A stretch of 64,000 bases of DNA from JAXDJH01 sp034663635. Lineage in GTDB: Bacteria; Actinomycetota; CADDZG01; WHSQ01. The translations under genes and the position numbers were made by a program. Below, one piece after another: positions 1 through 8,339 of this stretch. The stretch covers positions 145,893-209,892 of the forward strand of contig JAXDJH010000008.1 of the NCBI GenBank assembly GCA_034663635.1, given 5' to 3'. Positions within the stretch are counted from its first letter, which is position 1. Each line of letters begins with the position of its first letter. Under the pieces are notes generated by a model that did not search any database, had not been told where the DNA came from, and saw only the letters and a list, made by a program, of their open reading frames with translations.

Positions 1-235
1 CGGTCGTCACCCCGCGAGTGCGAGAAACGATCACCGGGTTGTCGGACTGGAGCTTCGCGTTGTCCGGCAGGGGCGGAAGGCCTACTGGAACGTCGACCTT
101 TCGAGAGATGAAGCGCAGCGCGTCGTCGATCGAGGCGAACCTCGGTGCGGGCACCTCTTCGACGGTCGTTGGTGGTGGTTCCGGTGAGAGCCACAAGCCG
201 GTGACCGCCACGATCAACGCGATCAGGATCCTCAT
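1..235 (-). CDS. Secreted or membrane-anchored protein, N-terminal part
   Basis: Only the first 78 or so codons are in the window; the gene runs off the left edge. The ATG at 235-233 opens a frame with a hydrophobic N-terminus (MRILIALIVAVTGLWLS) that reads as a signal peptide or anchor. A Pro/Thr-rich stretch follows, then a more ordinary segment. No family is recognised. It lies just downstream of the 5S terminator on the same strand, so it probably has its own promoter. No good Shine-Dalgarno site is visible; the AGATAAGAC just upstream of the ATG could be a -10 of a short-leader transcript. This is inference. Confidence 0.6.
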   Translation of the reverse strand, partial: MRILIALIVAVTGLWLSPEPPPTTVEEVPAPRFASIDDALRFISRKVDVPVGLPPLPDNAKLQSDNPVIVSRTRGVTT

Positions 236-279
236 GTCTTATCTGACGTCGCGTCCGGCTCGAAAGTTGTCCGGACGCG

Positions 280-307
280 AAAAGGCCGCCCTTTCGGGCG
301 GCCCTTT
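280..307 (-). terminator. Rho-independent terminator of the 23S-5S unit
   Basis: On the minus strand an 8-bp GC stem (GGCCGCCC / GGGCGGCC) closes a short loop and is followed by TTTT. It sits 9 bases past the 5S 3' end, the expected place for the end of the rRNA transcript. Confidence 0.85.
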
Positions 308-315
308 CAAGTAAT

Positions 316-432
316 CCCGGCGGCGTCCTACTCTCCCACCAAGTCTCCCTGGCAGTACCATCGGCGCTGAAGGGCTTAACTTCTGGGTTCGGAATGGGAC
401 CAGGTGTTTCCCCTTCGCCAAAACCACCGGAA
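316..432 (-). rRNA. rrf: 5S ribosomal RNA
   Basis: About 117 nt on the minus strand with standard 5S landmarks: a 5' end of type CCGGTGG pairing with a 3' end of type CCGCCGGG, the conserved core CCCATTCCGAACCCAGAAGT, and the late block GAGAGTAGGACGCCGCC. It follows the 23S gene by about 55 nt on the same strand and is followed by a terminator. Ends are estimated to within a few bases from the terminal stem. Confidence 0.95.
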
Positions 433-457
433 ACCTAAATATTCAATTGTCAATTGA

Positions 458-486
458 CCCTGGAAGCTCCAGAGCGAGCGCGAGCA
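458..486 (-). other. 23S trailer half of the processing stem
   Basis: This block matches the reverse complement of 4931-4959 at 26 of 29 positions, including an uninterrupted AGCGAGCGCGAGCA. The two blocks flank the 23S gene, so the primary transcript can fold into a long stem joining the 23S ends, the usual RNase III-type processing substrate. Exact cleavage sites are not inferable. Confidence 0.85.
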
Positions 487-768
487 AAACCAAGCCCTCG
501 GCCTATTAGTACCGGTCGCCTGAATGCATTGCTGCACTTACAGCTCCGGCCTATCAACCTTGTCGTCTAGCAAGGGGCCTTACCCGGTTAACCCGGTGAG
601 AGACCTCATCTTGGAGTCGGCTTCGCACTTAGATGCTTTCAGCGCTTATCCGGTCCGCATGTAGCTAAGCAGCATGCCGTTGGCACGACAACTGCCACAC
701 TAGAGATGCGTCCGTCCCGGTCCTCTCGTACTAGGGACAGCTCTCCTCAAGTCTCTTACGCCCGCGGA

Positions 769-799
<31 letters not shown>

Positions 800-800
800 A

Positions 801-852
<52 letters not shown>

Positions 853-885
853 GCTCCAGCCCCAGGATGCGACGAGCCGACATCG

Positions 886-1194
886 CACGTGTGTCCACTG
901 TTTCCAGTGGCGCAGACTATGTCTTCTCCCTGCCTGACCAAAGGCGAGGGGTCGGCGTGTTACGGCGACCATAGATTTGACCGAAGTCATTGATCGCCGT
1001 CTGTTGGATCGGATTGACCTAACAAGTCGTTACGGGGTCACGCACCGGTAACTGCGATTGGTCTACCTGATGTGCGGACTTCCCACGGCATTGCCTTTCC
1101 ATGCGTTCCTGGTGTTTCTAGCGCGCATGGGGAAGGTTTCGCCGTTATAAGCCGATGCTTTGAACAACGTTTCCGCTGCTCACACCCCAAATTG
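886..1194 (-). ncRNA. Group I intron L2500, ORF-less
   Basis: A 309-nt insert after U2500. The exon end GCACCU pairs with GGGUGU in the intron start, giving a six-pair P1 with the canonical U-G at the splice site, and the intron ends in G (position 886). Core blocks are present: AGGCAATGCCGTGGGAAGTC (P4-P6 region), CCCCGTAACGACT (P7 5' side) and ACATAGTCTGCGCC (P7 3' side), followed by a P9 hairpin CCACTGGAAACAGTGG. The same blocks occur in the L1951 intron. The P7-P8 interval is short and holds no ORF. It appears complete and probably self-splicing (inference). Confidence 0.92.
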
Positions 1195-1742
1195 AGGTGC
1201 CAAACCGTTCCGTCGATATGGACTCTTGGGAACGATCAGCCTGTTATCCCTAGGGTACCTTTTAGCCGATGAGCGACGGCCCTACCACGAGGAGCCGCCG
1301 GATCACTATCTCCTACTTTCGTACCTGCTCGACTTGTCAGTCTCGCAGTCAAGCTCCCTTGTGCGATTGCACTCAACCTCTGATGGCCGACCAGAGTGAG
1401 GGAACCTTTGAACACCTCCGTTACAGTTTAGGAGGTCACCGCCCCAGTGAAACTACCCACCTGACAATGTCCCCGATCCGGATAACGGACCCGGGTTAGA
1501 AGCCCAGAACAAGCAGGGCGGTATTTCAAGGGTGGCTCCACGAGAACCAGAGTCCCCGCTTCAAAGCCTCCCGCCTATCCTACGCAACCTGTCCCAAACT
1601 TCAATATCAAGCTGTAGTAAAGGTCCTAGGGTCTTTCCGTCCTTCCGCGGGTAACGAGCATCTTTACTCGTACTGCAATTTCGCCGAGTCTCTGGTTGAG
1701 ACAGTGCCCAAGTCGTTACGCCATTCGTGCAGGTCGGAACTT

Positions 1743-2446
1743 CACGTTTGATCCGCTGTTTCCAGCGGCGCAGACTATCCATTCACCTCCGCACACTCGC
1801 AATAACGACATCCAATGCGTATTTCCTGATCCCTGAGTTCATTCGCTGAGCCAGATCGGCCACAGTTATGAGCCCTTCGGGTTCAAGGTGCATCCCTTCG
1901 CTCATCTTCACGCACACACTTCGAAAGAGCTCGAAGTCATTGCGCTTAGACGAGAGAAGCGGGTACATCTCGAAGAACGGGATCACACTTCTCAGAAGTA
2001 GGTCTAAAGACCTGATCTCGAACTTCAGAGTTCTGTCCGAACGGTCGGGTCTGATCGTTCCTCCACCGAATACTTCCGGCAGCAATCGGATCAGCTCCGC
2101 ACGGTCTCCGTTTTGGCTCACGGAGAAGCTCGGACGTACCTCCCATCCAACGCGGATCCGAGGTTGCGGTCTCAAAGAGACACAGAAGCAACCTTCTCCG
2201 TCCACGTAGCCGGAGATGTACGACGGGATGTCTATGCGACTGTCAGAGGGCCGGCGTCTTATGGAATCCATAAATTTGCCTTGCGGCAGGAACTCCATCT
2301 CGGCTTTCGCCTCAGTCGTTACGGGGTCAAAGAGTCGGTGACTCTCGACTTCCCACGGGATTGCCCTGTCGTTGTCGACGAGGGTTTCCCCGTTATTAGC
2401 CGGTGTTTCTCGAGAGATCGCTCTCTCGAGGGGCAGATTCCGTTCT
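1743..2446 (-). mobile_element. Group I intron L1951 carrying a homing endonuclease gene
   Basis: A 704-nt insert after U1951. Exon GGGU pairs with intron GCCC (P1 with U-G at the splice site) and the intron ends in G (1743). The 5' core has CAGGGCAATCCCGTGGGAAG and CCCCGTAACGACT; the 3' core has GGATAGTCTGCGCC and a P9 hairpin CCGCTGGAAACAGCGG. The endonuclease gene fills the loop between the two P7 strands, the common P8-loop position, and stops just before the 3' P7 strand. Site 1951 is also used by a group I intron in Coxiella burnetii 23S rRNA (established knowledge). It is mobile by design: the encoded nuclease would cut intron-less 23S genes. Confidence 0.93.
1783..2298 (-). CDS. LAGLIDADG homing endonuclease (single-motif, I-CreI-like)
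   Basis: 171 residues from the ATG at 2298, or 162 from the ATG at 2271; both match the 160-170 residue size of single-motif LAGLIDADG enzymes such as I-CreI, which act as homodimers. The motif YISGYVDGEGCF lies at residues 27-38, with the likely metal-binding acidic residue D33. A conserved-looking basic and hydrophobic core (RPDRSDRTLKFEIRS, LLSSKRNDFELF) follows. The open frame continues upstream to 2817, through the 20-nt exon and the L1931 intron, but this is taken as chance because it crosses two splice junctions. A GAGG-type site precedes 2298. Predicted target: the intron-less 23S sequence around position 1951. Confidence 0.9.
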   Translation of the reverse strand: MEFLPQGKFMDSIRRRPSDSRIDIPSYISGYVDGEGCFCVSLRPQPRIRVGWEVRPSFSVSQNGDRAELIRLLPEVFGGGTIRPDRSDRTLKFEIRSLDLLLRSVIPFFEMYPLLSSKRNDFELFRSVCVKMSEGMHLEPEGLITVADLAQRMNSGIRKYALDVVIASVRR

Positions 2447-2466
2447 ACCCGACAAGGAATTTCGCT

Positions 2467-2841
2467 GGAGCTGTTACTTAATAACCATTTCGAGTGCACG
2501 ACTTCTCGAGTGGCGGGTCGGTCATTTCTGCCGACCTCCCCACGTCGCCGCAGGGTCCGGACCATCTCTTCATCTCGATCGTTCTGAGATGGCTGGCGTA
2601 TGGTCTCTGAGGATCCCGTTGCTTCACGGTTTCCTGCGGATTTTCCGGCATGGCCCTTGTCAGACCACCCACCATTCGGATTTTTACTGACATCCATAGT
2701 CACAACGTATTGAGTACGTGTGACAAAAACGGATGACGAGTACCGAATGGATGCATCCGGGTTTTCCCGCATACAGCCAGCTGCACTCACCAACGTCACC
2801 GTTGGGAGGGGCAGCACCCCTTGCCTGCCAAGGGGTTTCCT
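2467..2841 (-). ncRNA. Group I intron L1931, ORF-less
   Basis: A 375-nt insert after U1931 (the border is ambiguous by one A, so 2466-2840 is equally possible). The core is clear: CAGAGACCATACGCC (P7 5' side) and AGATGGTCCGGACCC (P7 3' side) pair as GACCA/UGGUC and flank a P8-type region; P9-like hairpins follow. The exon CUAAGG pairs with CCUUGG in the intron start. However, the base before the 5' splice site (U) faces a C instead of the usual G, and the last intron base is C (or A in the alternative border) instead of G. The site is also used in Simkania and in algal organelles (established knowledge). It differs in sequence from the other two introns. Confidence 0.88.
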
Positions 2842-3742
2842 ACCTTAGGACGGTTATAGTTACCGCCGCCGTTTACTGGGGCTTAGGTTCAGAGCTTCGT
2901 TGGACCGAAGTCCAACTAACCCTTCCCCTTAACCTTCCAGCACCGGGCAGGCGTCAGTGCGTATACGGCGTCTTTCGACTTAGCACGCACCTGTGTTTTT
3001 AGTAAACAGTCGCTTGGGCCTGGTTTCTGCGACTTCCATCAGCCTCGGCCGCGAAGGCCTACACCAACAGAAGCGACGCTTATCCCGAAGTTACGCGTCC
3101 AATTTGCCGAGTTCCTTAACCAGAGTTCTCTCGATCGCCTCGGTATGCTCTACCTGTCCACCTGCGTCGGTTTGGGGTACGGGCACCACACAAACTGGCT
3201 AGAGGCTTTTCTCGGGAGCATGGGCTCATCAGCTTCCCCTCAATCGGGTCGGCATCGCATCTCAGGGTTAATGACCTCCCGGATTTTCCTAGGAAGTCCC
3301 CCTACCTGCTTACCCCACGTCAACCAACGCGTGGGTCTGACTACCCTCCTCCGTCACCCCATTGCTCACCTCCACATCTGGGTCGGTAGGCCCCGAAGGG
3401 CTTTCCTTAGCAAGGTGTATTGGTGTGGGCGCGTGTGTGGTGGTACTGGAATATCAACCAGTTGTCCATCGCCTACGCCTCTCGGCCTCGGCTTAGGTCC
3501 CGACTTACCCTGGGCGGATTAGCCTTCCCCAGGAAACCTTGGACTTACGGCGTCGAAGTTTCTCGCTTCGATCTCGCTACTCATGCCGGCATTCGCACTT
3601 GTAACCGCTCCAGCATGCCTTACGGCACACCTTCACAGCTGTTACAACGCTCCCCTACCGATCCCAAAAGGAATCCCGCAGCTTCGGCACTTCACTTAGC
3701 CCCGCTACATTATCGGCGCAAAATCACTCGACCAGTGAGCTG

Positions 3743-3794
<52 letters not shown>

Positions 3795-4352
3795 AGCAAC
3801 TTCACATCCTTTTCCACTTAGTGAAGATTTAGGGGCCTTAGCTGGCGATCTGGGCTGTTTCCCTCTCGACTACGGAGCTTATCCCCCGCAGTCTCACTGC
3901 CACGCTCTGGAGTACAAGCATTCGGAGTTTGGTCGGGTTCGGTAACCTTGTTGGGCCCCTAGCCCGTCCAGTGCTCTACCACCTGTACTGAACGCGTGAC
4001 GCTGCACCTAAATGCATTTCGGGGAGAACCAGCTATCACCTGGTTTGATTGGCCTTTCACCCCTATCCACAGGTCATCCCCCAGGTTTTCAACCCTGGTG
4101 GGTTCGGGCCTCCACGGAGTTTTACTTCCGCTTCACCCTGCCCATGGATAGATCACCAGGCTTCGGGTCTACGACATGCGACTAAAGCGCCCTATTCAGA
4201 CTCGCTTTCGCTACGGCTACGGATCTCTCCTTAACCTCGCCACACATCGGTAACTCGCCGGCTCATTCTTCAAAAGGCACGCCGTCACACTGCAAGCAGT
4301 GCTCCGACTGTTTGTAAGCGCACGGGTTCAGGTGCTATTTCACTCCCCTCCC

Positions 4353-4383
<31 letters not shown>

Positions 4384-4930
4384 GGTTCACTATCGGTCGC
4401 TAGGTAGTAATTAGCCTTACGAGGTGGGCCTCGCAAATTCACACGGAATTTCTCGGGCTCCGTGCTACTTGGGAACACTTTCAGGAGGTCAGTCAGTTTT
4501 CGCCTACAGGGCTATTACCTTCTTTGGCCGGACTTTCCAGAATGTTCGGCTAACTGCTGACTTTGTAACTCCTTGATCGATCTTGCACTCGATCAGAAAG
4601 GTCCCACGACCCCTCTGTGGCAACGCTGCAAGGCTTTAACACCACAAAGGTTTGGGCTGATCCCGGTTCGCTCGCCGCTACTAAGGGACTCTCTATTTGA
4701 TTTCTCTTCCTCGGGTTACTTAGATGTTTCAGTTCACCCGGTTCCCTCCACAGGCCCTATGTATTCAGACCTGGGTACCAGCGCATGACCACTGGTGGGT
4801 TTCCCCATTCGGACATCCTCGGATCAAAGGTTGTTTGGCACCTACCCGAGGCTTTTCGCAGCCTACCGCGTCCTTCGTCGGCTCCTAGCGCCAAGGCATC
4901 CACCGTACGCTCTTAATATCTTGGCATTGA

Positions 4931-4959
4931 TGCTCGCGCTCGCTATGGAGTTTCCAAGG
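4931..4959 (-). other. 23S leader half of the processing stem
   Basis: Pairs with 458-486 across the 23S gene (26 of 29 positions), forming the pre-23S processing stem. It also fixes the 5' end of the mature rRNA to within a few bases of 4924. Confidence 0.85.
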
Positions 4960-4990
4960 TTCGATCGAGAAGCGAGTTGCACTTCCCTTA

Positions 4991-5007
4991 CAGACTTCAA
5001 ACAACGT
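4991..5007 (-). promoter_or_regulatory. boxA-like antitermination element
   Basis: On the minus strand GTTGTTTGAAGTCTG closely matches the Gram-positive rRNA boxA pattern (GTTCTTTGAAAACTG). It lies about 65 nt before the 23S 5' end, the usual place for Nus-factor loading that keeps polymerase processive through rRNA. The match is by eye. Confidence 0.65.
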
Positions 5008-5015
5008 TCTCCGGG

Positions 5016-5051
5016 CAAAAAAACCCCGCCGTCCGAAACTCGGAGGGCGGG
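5016..5051 (-). terminator. Strong intrinsic terminator-like hairpin in the 23S leader
   Basis: Minus strand: CCCGCC and TCCG pair with CGGA and GGCGGG around a small loop, with one unpaired C on each side, followed directly by seven T. This is a textbook intrinsic terminator, yet it lies between the rRNA promoter (5146-5176) and boxA/23S. Either it attenuates 23S transcription or it ends a short leader RNA of about 120 nt. Confidence 0.8.
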
Positions 5052-5145
5052 CGGACACATCCGGCGGCAGCGTTAGCTACGCCTGACGGTTCACCCTGGA
5101 TAGAGTCTGCAAGGAAAGAGCCTCCTTCTCGACAACAGCTTGGGC

Positions 5146-5176
5146 ATTCTACACAGGCGGGGAGACCCGGGGTCAA
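5146..5176 (-). promoter_or_regulatory. Probable 23S-5S promoter
   Basis: Minus strand -35 TTGACC (5176-5171) and -10 TAGAAT (5151-5146), with a 19-bp spacer. Bases match the actinobacterial rRNA consensus type (TTGAC, TAGAxT). The spacer is longer than ideal. No better promoter lies between here and the 23S gene. Confidence 0.55.
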
Positions 5177-5256
5177 CCGGGCCTTTTATGAGAGGCTTAT
5201 GGTGCTAGGTAAGGTCTCCAGGCGGATGGGGCGAATCGCCGCTGCTGGGACTACGT

Positions 5257-6213
5257 ATGCCGCTCGGCCCCCTAAGAGCCGATACAAGCGGTATGGAGGC
5301 ATTACGGGGCGCGTTGAAAGACAATCTACCCAGCGGGACCCATCTCGGATCTATCGCTGCCGTTCAGGAACGCATCGCCGACTCCGATGTCGACCTGCCC
5401 GCCGCCCTGCGCATGCTTCTCGAATGCGGCCAGCAGTTGACCGGCGCCGATGGTGCAGCTCTCGAGCTCGCCGAGGGCACCGATCTCGTCTGGGTCGCAA
5501 CCACGGGTAGCTGCGACGCCGAGCTCGGCAAGGTGCTCGACATGGCCAACGATCCTTCGGCCACCAGCTATGCCAGCGGCCGGGCCGTCATCAGCGAGGT
5601 TCCTTCGATGATCTGTGTTCCGGTCTTCCTAGCGAGCCAGACCGTGGGAGTCATGAAGCTTGTCTCTGCGGGTCCCGGCGTTTTCGGCGAAGAGCAGGTA
5701 GCCACCGCAACTGCCCTCAGTCGCGTGATCACATCTGCGATGACTCACACGATCCGCACGGAGGAAGGCGCCCAACAGCCCGAATCTCCCGTCGACCCCC
5801 TCACCGGGCTAGAGACGCGGGATGGCTTCGAGCGTTATCTGTCCGAAGCTCTCGGCTTCTCAACCCACACCGGACTTCCCCTCAGTCTCGTCGTCATCCA
5901 CCTCGGCGGGTACTTCGACAGCCAGCTCGTTCGCAAGATCGCGAACCTGATCCGTGCGGTCGACACCTGCTACCTGATCGACGGTGGCGAGTTCGCGATC
6001 GTCATGCCGAACACCTCTTTGAACGGAGCGCGCATCGCTGCGCGTCGTATCAGCCAGAACATCCTTCAGGAAGACAAGGCCATCAAGGTCACAGTCGGTG
6101 CAGCACAGGCCGAGTCGGCGGACCCTCTCGCGCTTCAGTCTGCCGCGCTTAAGTCGATGGGAGACCCGGACTCGCTCAAGCCGACGACGCCTCCCCCACC
6201 ACCGCCTTCGTAG
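5257..6213 (+). CDS. GAF domain protein with a degenerate GGDEF domain
   Basis: 318 residues. A GAF-like sensory domain spans about residues 45-165. A GGDEF-type domain begins at the typical linker DPLTGLETRDGF (180-191) and ends near 300. The active-site motif reads DGGEF (242-246) rather than GG(D/E)EF, and the usual metal-binding segment with its aspartates is replaced by VVIHLGGYF. It is therefore probably not a working diguanylate cyclase; a GTP- or c-di-GMP-sensing or scaffolding role is more likely (inference). The C-terminus is a Pro run. Start is uncertain: 5257 or the ATG at 5293. It is divergent from the 23S unit and ends at a bidirectional terminator. Confidence 0.8.
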   Translation: MPLGPLRADTSGMEALRGALKDNLPSGTHLGSIAAVQERIADSDVDLPAALRMLLECGQQLTGADGAALELAEGTDLVWVATTGSCDAELGKVLDMANDPSATSYASGRAVISEVPSMICVPVFLASQTVGVMKLVSAGPGVFGEEQVATATALSRVITSAMTHTIRTEEGAQQPESPVDPLTGLETRDGFERYLSEALGFSTHTGLPLSLVVIHLGGYFDSQLVRKIANLIRAVDTCYLIDGGEFAIVMPNTSLNGARIAARRISQNILQEDKAIKVTVGAAQAESADPLALQSAALKSMGDPDSLKPTTPPPPPPS

Positions 6214-6228
6214 TAGTCAAAGAATAGA

Positions 6229-6256
6229 AAGGCCCCCGGTTTCCCGGGGGCCTTTT
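6229..6256. terminator. Bidirectional terminator
   Basis: GGCCCCCGG / CCGGGGGCC stem with flanking AAA on the left and TTTT on the right. It lies between the convergent genes ending at 6213 and 6272 and can serve both. Confidence 0.85.
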
Positions 6257-6271
6257 CAGTTCGTCGGGTCT

Positions 6272-8227
6272 CTATTCCGGTCCGGTGTACTGAAGGACGT
6301 AGAGGCCGTAGTGGCGATCCGAGAGCAGCAGGATCGGCCGCCTGTCTCCTTGCTTGATCGTGTCGATGCCCCAGAAGTCGTTCCCATCCGGGTGGATGTA
6401 CGCACCGACCTCTTCCAAGCCGCTCGAGCCGAACTTCACTACTCGCGCTCCGGCTGCGTACCACGAGAAGTACGCGAGGTTCACGCCTTTGCGTTTGTCG
6501 GTCTCGACCTCGTGGGACGAAAGAGTCCCGAAGCCGGAACCGAACTCCTCCGAGATCGTCTCGGTAGGCGCGTAGGTGTCGATCGACTGAAGGGTCTTCG
6601 CGTCGAACAGGTGCGCATAACCCCAGCCGTCGTACTCGCCGGTAGTGCTGACCTTCTCGCCCTGGGCCCCGATCTGGGGCTCATCGTTGTTGTCGTTGTC
6701 GTAAGGCACCTCGTACGAAGGCGTCGTGTTGAAGATCGTGTGCAACGCGGTGTGCGTGGTGCAGGCAGTGACGATGGGAGGGTCGGATGGATAGCCGCCC
6801 GAACCGCAGTAGGGCGTGTCCGACTCAGCATCACCGTGGTGGCGATCCGCCAACAGGACTGCATCCCATCCGGCCTTGAACGCTTCGTTTGCCTTCTCGC
6901 CGGGGAAGCAGCCACCTACTTCGTTGGGCTCGAACGGGTCGCCGTTCGGGCCGCGTTGCATCACGAGGATCGCCTCTTCACCCTCGGCGAGGGTGAACGT
7001 GTAATCGGCTCGCTTGGGCACGGGATGTGCTCCTGGATAGATGTCGGCAGGACACCCGTAACCGCCGTAGACGGTCGGCCCATTCAGGACGCCGTCCGCA
7101 AGCGAGTTGGGTGGCGCCCCGCCACCGACGGCCGCTCCGGGGAAGTTCCCCGCGTTCGGTCCGGTAGTGATGGAAACCGTGCGGATCCGGAATGGAGCGA
7201 AGTCCTCGTCCGTCCCGATGAAGAACTTGTTGCTCGAGCTCCACGAGCCCTGGTGACCATTGCCCTCGGGAGTGAACCCCGGAACCATCGGGTCGTCGGC
7301 CGTGTACTCACTGTCGCGAAGCACCTTGGGTCTCTTCGGGTTGTCGACGTTGAGGTCGACCCAACCGATGTCCCAGTACGACAGCATGACGTGCCAGTGT
7401 CCTGCGATCTTCTTCACCCACATGTCGTGGTGCAGGTACTCGTCGCCGTTGGCGCTGCCCGGACCGATCGGTGCGGCGAAAGTCTCGTCGCACAGACCCG
7501 TCTCGGTGATGAGCTTCGGAGCCCTCGGGTTCGTGATGTCCATGATGTCGACGTCAAGGCAACCGGATTCGAAGTTATCGGTCATCACCGCGTAAGCCCT
7601 ATCGCCCGCGTCCCAACCCATGACGCTGTGAACGTCGTTCGGTTCGGCGTACGGCTCGAGGGTTGGATCGTTCGGGTCGAGGTCGCCGACCTCGGAGGCA
7701 AGAACCTTGGGGTTCTTGGGATTCGAGACGTCGACGATCGTGATGCCGCCGTGGGGATCCTCGGCCACGCAGCTCTCGTTCGAGATGAGCAAGATGTCGC
7801 CTGAGAACTTGGGCGTCTTCACCTTGAACGCGTGGATGCCTTCTCCGTTCCGAGCCGCCGTCTCGATGAAGCCGACTTCCTTCGGAACCCGAGGATTGCG
7901 CACGTCCACCACATGAACGCCGGTCCCGGTGCCCTCTCCGCCCTGATCGGTCGGGCAGGCCGCGTAGTCGGTGCCCAGATAGGCGTAGCCCTTGAATTCG
8001 TCCACGTCGGTGATCGCATCAGGCGTCGTAGCCAATTGGAGGCGCGAGAGAAGTTTTATGTTCTCTTCCTTGGCCGGAAGGTGGCCCCCCTCGCCGCCGT
8101 GGCTGGCCGGCCTCGCTGCGCCGCTATCGCTCGCCACATTGTTAGACCGTGTAGCAGTTGCCGCGGATGCCACTCCGGCCGATACAAGCAGCCCGAGCGC
8201 GGCAAACCCCGCTAGGAATCTCTTCAA
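6272..8227 (-). CDS. Secreted LVIVD-repeat beta-propeller protein
   Basis: 651 residues from a TTG start at 8227, chosen for the GAGGGG site 8-9 bases upstream and the signal peptide that follows (cleavage near ASA at residues 20-23). Repeated units such as GVHVVDVRNPRVPKEVG and GITIVDVSNPKNPKVLA mark LVIVD repeats, which fold as beta-propeller blades on the cell surface. Later blades are more divergent; the last segment (KQGDRRPILLLSDRHYGLYVLQ) ends a blade. Many Asp and His residues suggest metal binding but no catalytic motif is seen. The substrate is unknown. It is transcribed toward the shared terminator at 6229-6256. Confidence 0.85.
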   Translation of the reverse strand: MKRFLAGFAALGLLVSAGVASAATATRSNNVASDSGAARPASHGGEGGHLPAKEENIKLLSRLQLATTPDAITDVDEFKGYAYLGTDYAACPTDQGGEGTGTGVHVVDVRNPRVPKEVGFIETAARNGEGIHAFKVKTPKFSGDILLISNESCVAEDPHGGITIVDVSNPKNPKVLASEVGDLDPNDPTLEPYAEPNDVHSVMGWDAGDRAYAVMTDNFESGCLDVDIMDITNPRAPKLITETGLCDETFAAPIGPGSANGDEYLHHDMWVKKIAGHWHVMLSYWDIGWVDLNVDNPKRPKVLRDSEYTADDPMVPGFTPEGNGHQGSWSSSNKFFIGTDEDFAPFRIRTVSITTGPNAGNFPGAAVGGGAPPNSLADGVLNGPTVYGGYGCPADIYPGAHPVPKRADYTFTLAEGEEAILVMQRGPNGDPFEPNEVGGCFPGEKANEAFKAGWDAVLLADRHHGDAESDTPYCGSGGYPSDPPIVTACTTHTALHTIFNTTPSYEVPYDNDNNDEPQIGAQGEKVSTTGEYDGWGYAHLFDAKTLQSIDTYAPTETISEEFGSGFGTLSSHEVETDKRKGVNLAYFSWYAAGARVVKFGSSGLEEVGAYIHPDGNDFWGIDTIKQGDRRPILLLSDRHYGLYVLQYTGPE

Positions 8228-8339
8228 ATCAAGTCCCCCTCGTTGGTGTGGTAGCCCCTCCCTTGGGGCCCTCGTCGCGCTTCACGATACGCCTGCCAGA
8301 TGTCGACGGGAAGGCGCGGCGTGAACGAGGATGAGGGCC

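Noticed and set aside
1783..2817. A single 344-residue protein running through two introns and an exon
   Set aside because: The frame crosses the L1931 intron, a 20-nt rRNA exon and the L1951 intron. Only residues after 174 look like a homing endonuclease, so the rest is chance read-through.
6098..7804. A 568-codon + strand frame opposite the LVIVD gene
   Set aside because: The opposite strand encodes a recognisable secreted beta-propeller protein with a signal peptide; the + frame is an antisense shadow in GC-rich DNA, rich in Arg and Val.
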